This document shows positions 6,077 through 7,541 of a stretch of 7,541 bases of DNA, one piece after another (position 1 is the stretch's first letter; each line of letters begins with the position of its first letter). The translations under genes and the position numbers were made by a program. The DNA is from Anaerolineae bacterium (GTDB taxonomy: Bacteria; Chloroflexota; Anaerolineae; B4-G1; SLSP01): NCBI GenBank assembly GCA_016927095.1, contig JAFGNI010000484.1, forward strand, positions 1 to 7,541. Direction: 5' to 3'. The notes below the pieces were generated by a model, which saw only the letters and a program-made list of their open reading frames with translations, was not told the origin of the DNA and did no database searches.

Positions 6077-7541
6077 GTCCACATCGACGCGTAGGTCGAC
6101 GCCACAGCACAAGTACGAGAGTATGGCGCGACCTCGAGGGGGCACCTCAAGGCGCCAGAGCGCGTCCTCAAGCGGGACCTCCTCAAGGGGAGCATCCCAG
6201 AAGGGAGGGGGCACCGGCGATTCCTGGGGACAGCGCCTGGGGCAGGCCATTTGGGCCTGGGTCTCAGGCCCTGCCGGGCAACAGATCGTCTCCCTCATCG
6301 TGATTGCCCTGGGGGTCGTGACCTTCATCACCCTCATCCCGGGCATCAACTCGGGCGCCATCATTGGCGCCTGGGTGCGATTCCTGGTCTTCGCGTTTGG
6401 CTGGGCCGCCTATCCGGTGGCAGCGATGATCACGGGATTGGGCCTGCTCTGGTTGCGTCACCTGGTACACCGCGTCACGGCATGGCGATGGCGCCCGTTT
6501 CTAGGCTTTGAGCTGGCCCTGATCGGTCTGCAGACGCTCACCTATGCGTTGATCAACCAACAGAGCTGGCGCTTGGTTGAATCAGGCAAGGGTGGCGGCG
6601 TCATCGGATGGGCGCTCTTCCTCTTTCTCAGCGACTACTTCGGGCCGCTGATCACCGGCGTGGTGATGGCCCTCGTGGTAGTTCTGGGCATCGCCTTGGC
6701 CCTCGATCTCACATATCGAGACCTGCAGACCCTGGGGCACCGCCTCTCGGAGGTCTGGCAGGCCTGGCGGGCCCAACGTGCCGCCAACCGTGCCATACGC
6801 CAGGCCGCGCGGAAAGCACAGGCCTTTGACAAGCCGTCCGAGACTTACAGCCCGGCAGCCGGCGTGGCCGTCTCGCAAATGGGGCGCACGCCCGTGCCGC
6901 TCCAGTCGCTGCCGTCAGGAGCTGAGGCAGCAGAAAGCGGCTCCCGGTCGCGCGAGACACGGAGCAAGCCCAAGATCCACCAACAGCAGACCATCGCCAA
7001 GCCGCGCCGCACGAAGGGATCCCTGCACCTTGCGCCGCTGAGCTTGCTCCGGGAGTCACGGACCGCAGGAATGGATCCGCAGGAGATCGAGCACAAGAGC
7101 CAGATCATCGAGAAGACCCTGGAGCAGTTCGGCGTGCCGACGCAGGTGACCGAGGTCCGCCCAGGCCCTACCGTGACCCAGTTTGGCGTTTCGCCCGGCT
7201 ATATCAGCCGCGGTGCCGATGGCGGGCGCCCGCGCAAGGTCCGTGTCAGCCAGATAGCCTCACTGGCGGACGATCTGGCCCTGGCCTTGGCTGCGAGCTC
7301 GCTGCGCGTGGAGGCGCCGGTGCCGGGTCGAGCCGTAGTCGGCATCGAGGTTCCCAATGCAGAGAGCAGTTTGGTCGGCTTGCGCGCCGTCCTGGAGAGC
7401 GAGGCCTTCCACAAATGCGGGAAGCCGCTCTGCTTTGCCGTCGGCCTGGATGTAGCCGGCGGGCCGCAGGTCGCCGACCTCTCACGGATGCCCCACCTCC
7501 TGGTCGCGGGCACGACCGGCAGTGGCAAGTCGGTTTTCGTG
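6063..7541 (+). CDS. ftsK: DNA translocase FtsK/SpoIIIE family, N-terminal part (3' end outside window)
   Basis: ATP-driven, membrane-anchored hexameric motor that moves DNA through the division septum and, in known systems, activates XerD at dif. The frame is open from the ATG at 6063 to the window end (493 residues). A basic, Ser/Arg-rich cytoplasmic tail (1-55) precedes four hydrophobic segments (about 73-92, 105-130, 146-165, 180-215), the usual FtsK anchor. A hydrophilic, low-complexity linker (about 250-320) follows. The alpha domain comes next (about 345-430: IEKTLEQFGVP, GPTVTQF, SLADDLALALA, RVEAPVPG, VGIEVPN). The beta domain then begins with DLSRMPHLLVAG and Walker A GTTGSGKS at residues 483-490 (7509-7532). 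Walker B and the DNA-reading gamma domain lie downstream. The ATG overlaps the S1-gene stop by 14 bp and has only a weak GGAAA (6052-6056) ahead of it. An in-frame ATG at 6123 is a possible alternative start. Confidence 0.93.
   Translation, partial: MPQRKSTSTRRSTPQHKYESMARPRGGTSRRQSASSSGTSSRGASQKGGGTGDSWGQRLGQAIWAWVSGPAGQQIVSLIVIALGVVTFITLIPGINSGAIIGAWVRFLVFAFGWAAYPVAAMITGLGLLWLRHLVHRVTAWRWRPFLGFELALIGLQTLTYALINQQSWRLVESGKGGGVIGWALFLFLSDYFGPLITGVVMALVVVLGIALALDLTYRDLQTLGHRLSEVWQAWRAQRAANRAIRQAARKAQAFDKPSETYSPAAGVAVSQMGRTPVPLQSLPSGAEAAESGSRSRETRSKPKIHQQQTIAKPRRTKGSLHLAPLSLLRESRTAGMDPQEIEHKSQIIEKTLEQFGVPTQVTEVRPGPTVTQFGVSPGYISRGADGGRPRKVRVSQIASLADDLALALAASSLRVEAPVPGRAVVGIEVPNAESSLVGLRAVLESEAFHKCGKPLCFAVGLDVAGGPQVADLSRMPHLLVAGTTGSGKSVFV

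Overview
The window is 7.5 kb of compact, GC-rich bacterial chromosome with every recognisable gene on the + strand. No mobile element, RNA gene or CRISPR array is visible. The most likely source is a Chloroflexota bacterium (Anaerolineae or relatives). This is an inference from a membrane-anchored protein with a Pro/Thr/Ser 'TPTP' linker and Ig-like tail, the form of the FtsK alpha/beta region, and the 7TM-GAF-HTH receptor. No phylogenetic marker was run.

Layout: (1) 2-892, the 3' nine-tenths of a XerC/XerD-type tyrosine recombinase, with its start lying upstream of the window. (2) 904-1743, a trimeric-type purine nucleoside phosphorylase. (3) 1740-2501, a protein with two membrane segments and an extracytoplasmic beta-rich domain, overlapping the phosphorylase by ATGA. 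(4) 2512-3042, a GNAT acetyltransferase with a GTG start. These four are spaced by -4 to +11 bp and read as one operon. Two of the junctions have a stop codon fused to the Shine-Dalgarno sequence of the next gene (TAAGGAG). (5) After a 115-bp gap, 3158-5059 encodes a large membrane protein: about nine transmembrane helices, a GAF domain and a C-terminal helix-turn-helix, with no kinase domain. (6) After a 72-bp gap, 5132-6076 encodes a protein with three S1 RNA-binding domains and an N-terminal CPPC motif. Its Shine-Dalgarno sequence sits in the loop of a small predicted hairpin. (7) 6063-7541, the N-terminal two-thirds or so of an FtsK/SpoIIIE DNA translocase, cut by the window end just after Walker A. 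It overlaps gene 6 by 14 bp and has no stop codon in the window.

Functionally, the Xer recombinase and FtsK are partners in resolving chromosome dimers at dif, and here they are only about 5 kb apart. The genes between them cover purine salvage, acetyl transfer, membrane signalling and RNA binding, with no obvious single pathway. The least explained items are the membrane-tethered GAF-HTH receptor (5), the short three-S1 protein with its CPPC motif (6), and the two-TM Ig-like protein coupled to the phosphorylase (3).
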